A stretch of 9,308 nucleotides of DNA from an uncultured Clostridium sp. (GTDB taxonomy: Bacteria; Bacillota; Clostridia; Lachnospirales; Lachnospiraceae): NCBI GenBank assembly GCA_900552885.1, contig USBM01000071.1, positions 1 to 9,308 of the forward strand. The letters run 5' to 3'. Shown here piece by piece: positions 6,442 to 9,308 of this stretch. The translations under genes were made by a program, and so were the position numbers. Under the pieces are notes generated by a model that searched no databases, had not been told where the DNA came from, and saw only the letters and a list, made by a program, of their open reading frames with translations. Within the stretch, counting starts at the first letter, position 1. Every line of letters begins with the position of its first letter.

Positions 6442-7776
6442 TTATGCAATCATCTTATCCACCTCTGTGAGAACTTCGTCTAACATTGTCATAGCAGTGC
6501 GGAGTTCATCCTCCTTGATGATAAGCGGAGGCGCTACAATAATGATGTTCTCATGGGTATAAGTTGAGAATCCTTTTGCCTTCAACATACCGCAGATCTT
6601 ACCCATCAGGTTTTCCTTGTCAGCATTGTAACCAACAAGCGGCTCCTTGGTTGCTTTGTCTTTTACAAGCTCAACGGCTGAGAACAAACCTTTGTAACGA
6701 ACATCACCAACACAGGCATGTTTCTCTTTCAGGTCTTCTTCAATCTCACCCAAGATCTTACCCATGGCTCTTACATTATCAAGAATGTGGTCTTCCTTAT
6801 ATACATCCAATGTTGCAACACCGGCTGCGCAGGAAAGTGGATGACCACTATATGTAAGTCCACAAAGTAATTTATGATCATCGAAATAATCGGCAATCTT
6901 CTTATCTACAATCACGCCGCCAAGTGGAGAATATCCACAGGTAACACCTTTGGCAAACGTAATGATATCCGGCTTAATGCCCCAATTCTGACAGGCAAAT
7001 ACTTCACCGGTTCTGCACCAGCCCATCATAACCTCATCACAGATCATCATGATGCCGAATTCATCACACAGATCACGGATACCCTGCAGATATCCATCTG
7101 GAGGAATGATACATCCGTTACTACCGGTAATTGTCTCACACTCGATTGCTGCAATACTTTCCGGTCCTTCATAAATGATCTGCTCTCTCAACTTACCGAT
7201 ATAGAACTTTGTTGCTGCTGCATCATCTTCAAAATCAACCAGCTCTCTATATACATATGGATCAAAAAACTTGACATATCCCGGAATACCAGGCTCACAG
7301 TTAAAACGTCTCGGCTCACCGGTTAAGTTGCCTGCACCCATTGTAGAGCCATGATAAGAACGATAACGGGACATTACCTTATTTCTTCCTGTATATAATC
7401 TTGCAATCTTCAATGCATTCTCATTGGCATCAGCACCACCTAAGGTAAAGAATACCTTCTGCATATTGTCCGGTGCCAACTCAATAATCTTTCTTGCCAA
7501 CTCCGACTTCACATCAACCGCATAACCCGGTCCGATAAATGGCAGCTTATGTGCCTGCTCTGCAATCGCATCCGCCACCTTCTGATTACCATAACCGATA
7601 TTTAAGTTAACTAACTGGGAGCTCATATCATAATACTTCTTACCATCTGCATCATAGAAGTAAATGCCTTCTGCTTTTGTAACAACGGTTGGATCTAATG
7701 CTCCCTGTACTGACCAGGAATGAAGTACATGTTCTTTATCTAATTTCTTGATCTCTTCTTTTGACATCTCTCTCAT
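6442..7776 (-). CDS. Class III PLP aminotransferase, taurine:2-oxoglutarate aminotransferase-like
   Basis: A 444-residue fold-type I PLP enzyme of normal length for class III (omega) aminotransferases. The Schiff-base lysine is Lys276 in TFAKGVT, and the pyridine-nitrogen aspartate is Asp247 in CDEVMMG. The cofactor phosphate region is GGADANENALKIAR (113-126), YHG at 141-143 stacks on the ring, and Thr308 in LTYSGHP is the likely phosphate ligand from the partner subunit. The N-terminal HSWSVQGALDP (19-29) and the RYRSYHGSTMGAGNLTGEPRR stretch resemble proteins annotated as taurine:2-oxoglutarate or general aspartate-family aminotransferases. The expected reaction moves an amino group from an omega-amino compound to a keto acid, giving an aldehyde. 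ATG 7776 follows AAAGGAG. The 109-nt gap from the upstream dehydrogenase has no clear terminator, so one transcript is likely. The fold is firm; the substrate is inferred. Confidence 0.9.
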   Translation of the reverse strand: MREMSKEEIKKLDKEHVLHSWSVQGALDPTVVTKAEGIYFYDADGKKYYDMSSQLVNLNIGYGNQKVADAIAEQAHKLPFIGPGYAVDVKSELARKIIELAPDNMQKVFFTLGGADANENALKIARLYTGRNKVMSRYRSYHGSTMGAGNLTGEPRRFNCEPGIPGYVKFFDPYVYRELVDFEDDAAATKFYIGKLREQIIYEGPESIAAIECETITGSNGCIIPPDGYLQGIRDLCDEFGIMMICDEVMMGWCRTGEVFACQNWGIKPDIITFAKGVTCGYSPLGGVIVDKKIADYFDDHKLLCGLTYSGHPLSCAAGVATLDVYKEDHILDNVRAMGKILGEIEEDLKEKHACVGDVRYKGLFSAVELVKDKATKEPLVGYNADKENLMGKICGMLKAKGFSTYTHENIIIVAPPLIIKEDELRTAMTMLDEVLTEVDKMIA

Positions 7777-7885
7777 AATACATATCTCCTTTACATCATT
7801 TCATTCTATATTAGTTATTACGAAGCACTCTGCTTTCTTATCATATGCCTCGTATTCATAAACAAGCCGTAATACCCTGCTCTCT

Positions 7886-9037
7886 TTACCATAATTCCTT
7901 ATACATTCTCAGCACATCCTCTTTTGCGGTTGCCTTACGGGTATTGCCCGGACTTCCACTGGCGATCGCATCGTCTGCCATCTTATCCATGACCTCGAAA
8001 AATGCTTCCTTATCGACACCATATTCCGCCAATGTCGGAACCTCTAATGTCTCACAAAGTTCGATGATAGCTGTTAAGAACGCTTTCGCTGCTGTCTCAT
8101 CATTCTCTTTCTCTGTCGCTACTCCGATCGCCCTTCCAAGATCCGCAAATCGTTCGTAGGTTCCGTCTAACGCAAATGTCAGACAAACCTTTAACAACAT
8201 TGCATTGGATAATCCGTGTGGTACATGGAAGTTTGCACCGATCGGACGACTCATTCCATGAACTAAGGTAACGGAAGAGTTATTAATGACCACTCCTGCT
8301 TCTAATGCTGCAAGTATCATCTCTTCCCTTGCTTCCATATCTTCGCCATCGGCATAAGCTCTCGGAAGATATTTGAAGATCCGCTTGACGGCATCCATTG
8401 CAAATACATCGGTAAGAGGGGATGCCTTCTTAGAAGTATATCCCTCCACCGCATGGGTTAAGGCATCTAATCCGGTTGCATTTGTTACACTCTTTGGAGA
8501 AGATACGGTAAATGACGCATCTACAATTGCAACATCCGGTATCAGCACCGTTCCCTTTAATAACATCTTAATACTCGTCTTTGTATCGGTAATGATCGTA
8601 AACTGCGTTGCCTCCGAACCGGTTCCTGCCGTTGTCGGAATCGCAACCATCGGAGGGAGTGGATTCATAATCTCTTTTCCCATGTAATCCGCTATCTTAC
8701 CGGGGTTGGTGATTAATGCTCCGATCGCTTTCATGGAATCCATTGGACTTCCACCACCAATGGCAATGAGAAAATCACATCCATTTGCCTTATAGGCTTC
8801 CACACCACCGTCGATCATCACATCATCCGGTTCTCCGGTAATATCATCATAGACCGCCCAACCGATTCCAATCTCATCTAACAGATCCGTAACAATCCTG
8901 ACATTGCCGATCCGGTTCATTACTTTACCACTCACAACCAATGCCTTGGTTCCCAGTGTCCGGATCACCTCTTTGCTCTGCCCTAAGGCATCTGCTCCAC
9001 TGATCACTTGTTTTGGCATGATAAACTTACTTGCCAT
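7886..9037 (-). CDS. Iron-containing (group III) alcohol dehydrogenase
   Basis: A 383-residue Fe-ADH family enzyme. The nucleotide-binding loop GGGSPMD is at 94-100, and the conserved TTAGTGSE is at 135-142. The metal ligands are all present: Asp191 and His195 in GLDALTHAVE, His260, and His274 in PHGLSNA. The family reduces aldehydes to alcohols, or the reverse, with NAD(P)H in the cytoplasm. Next to an aminotransferase it would plausibly remove the aldehyde product, as sulfoacetaldehyde reductase SarD does in taurine metabolism. Its sequence alone does not distinguish this from generic butanol or propanediol dehydrogenases. Start choice: AAGGAG stands 10 nt before the ATG at 9037 (MASKF...) and 4 nt before another ATG at 9043. 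The first spacing is better, so 9037 is preferred. An in-frame TTG at 9067 lies upstream of the binding site and is rejected. Confidence 0.9.
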   Translation of the reverse strand: MASKFIMPKQVISGADALGQSKEVIRTLGTKALVVSGKVMNRIGNVRIVTDLLDEIGIGWAVYDDITGEPDDVMIDGGVEAYKANGCDFLIAIGGGSPMDSMKAIGALITNPGKIADYMGKEIMNPLPPMVAIPTTAGTGSEATQFTIITDTKTSIKMLLKGTVLIPDVAIVDASFTVSSPKSVTNATGLDALTHAVEGYTSKKASPLTDVFAMDAVKRIFKYLPRAYADGEDMEAREEMILAALEAGVVINNSSVTLVHGMSRPIGANFHVPHGLSNAMLLKVCLTFALDGTYERFADLGRAIGVATEKENDETAAKAFLTAIIELCETLEVPTLAEYGVDKEAFFEVMDKMADDAIASGSPGNTRKATAKEDVLRMYKELW

Positions 9038-9108
9038 CTGCATCACACTCCTTGTTACATTGTACAAATCATCATCTTTTGATAATGTTTATGTCATTTG
9101 TTGGGTAG

Positions 9109-9137
9109 ATATTACCGCCATATAACCATAATGTCAA
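9109..9137 (-). promoter_or_regulatory. Strong sigma-A-type promoter for the dehydrogenase-aminotransferase genes
   Basis: A perfect TTGACA lies at 9132-9137 and TAATAT at 9109-9114, with exactly 17 nt between. Transcription would begin near 9102, giving a leader of about 65 nt that ends in the AAGGAG site. The leader has one small hairpin (9071-9086). This is the best promoter in the window. Confidence 0.85.
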
Positions 9138-9204
9138 GGGTGTTTTGTTGTTTTTTAATTATATTTAGTTCATTCTTTTATCCGCCTAATAATCAAAAGC
9201 AAAC

Positions 9205-9243
9205 AAAAAAGCCGAAGGTTTATTTTTTAAATCACCTTCGACT
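9205..9243 (-). terminator. Intrinsic terminator upstream of the dehydrogenase promoter
   Basis: A 10-bp stem (9234-9243 with 9210-9219, one U-G pair) has an AT-rich loop and is followed on the minus strand by a run of six T and then GTTT. It would end any transcript entering from beyond the right edge, and insulates the dehydrogenase promoter. Confidence 0.8.
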
Positions 9244-9252
9244 TATTTACCG

Positions 9253-9281
9253 ATTATATCCTCTCTTACACAAAATTGCAA
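9253..9281 (-). promoter_or_regulatory. Promoter-like boxes directly ahead of a terminator
   Basis: TTGCAA at 9276-9281 (four of six consensus bases) and a perfect TATAAT at 9253-9258 are separated by 17 nt. The predicted start, near 9246, is only about 3 nt before the terminator stem, so the product would be an RNA of roughly 45 nt unless the terminator is bypassed. It may also be a chance AT-rich match. Confidence 0.45.
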
Positions 9282-9308
9282 GTAGTAATTTTTGAATTAT
9301 ATCATTTT

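Noticed and set aside
9098..9295. A plus-strand 65-codon open frame across the right-hand regulatory region.
   Set aside because: It runs through the dehydrogenase promoter and terminator, has low-complexity AT-rich content and no family resemblance.

Overview
This window reads as a chromosomal segment from a low-GC, Gram-positive anaerobe of the Clostridia, most likely a gut Lachnospiraceae. The reasons are strong AGGAGG-type ribosome binding sites, AT-rich promoters with TTGACA/TATAAT boxes, a lipoprotein-type solute-binding protein, and a fragment of an LRR_5 surface protein of the kind common in that family. The species was not identified. Every credible gene is on the minus strand, so the biological order runs from high to low coordinates.

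Layout in transcription order: (i) 9308-9038 is a regulatory stretch with two sigma-A-like promoters and an intrinsic terminator between them. (ii) 9037-7886 encodes an iron-type alcohol dehydrogenase. (iii) 7776-6442 encodes a class III PLP aminotransferase resembling taurine:2-oxoglutarate aminotransferases. (iv) 6441-6027 is a 415-base non-coding stretch with a possible promoter, a roughly 190-nt nested stem structure, and a terminator-like hairpin just before livK. (v) 6026-1196 encodes a complete HAAT-family (branched-chain amino acid type) ABC importer: livK, then a 232-base gap, then tightly packed livH-livM-livG-livF. (vi) 1183-548 encodes a cytidylate-kinase-like P-loop protein whose ribosome binding site overlaps the livF stop. 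(vii) Position 327 to the left edge is a damaged fragment of an Ig-like/LRR surface protein, separated from the kinase gene by a strong hairpin.

How the genes may work together: LivK would capture an amino compound outside the membrane, LivH/LivM would form the channel, and LivG/LivF would supply ATP hydrolysis. The adjacent aminotransferase could deaminate an omega-amino compound to an aldehyde, and the alcohol dehydrogenase could reduce that aldehyde using NADH. That pairing is known from anaerobic taurine use (sulfoacetaldehyde to isethionate), but the substrate cannot be fixed from sequence here. Plain branched-chain amino acid uptake beside an unrelated aminotransferase remains the conservative reading.

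The least explained part is the livK upstream region. Its long helices contain G-U pairs only when read as minus-strand RNA, and no clear promoter follows the terminator-like hairpin. It may be an undescribed cis-acting leader RNA or a small RNA gene.
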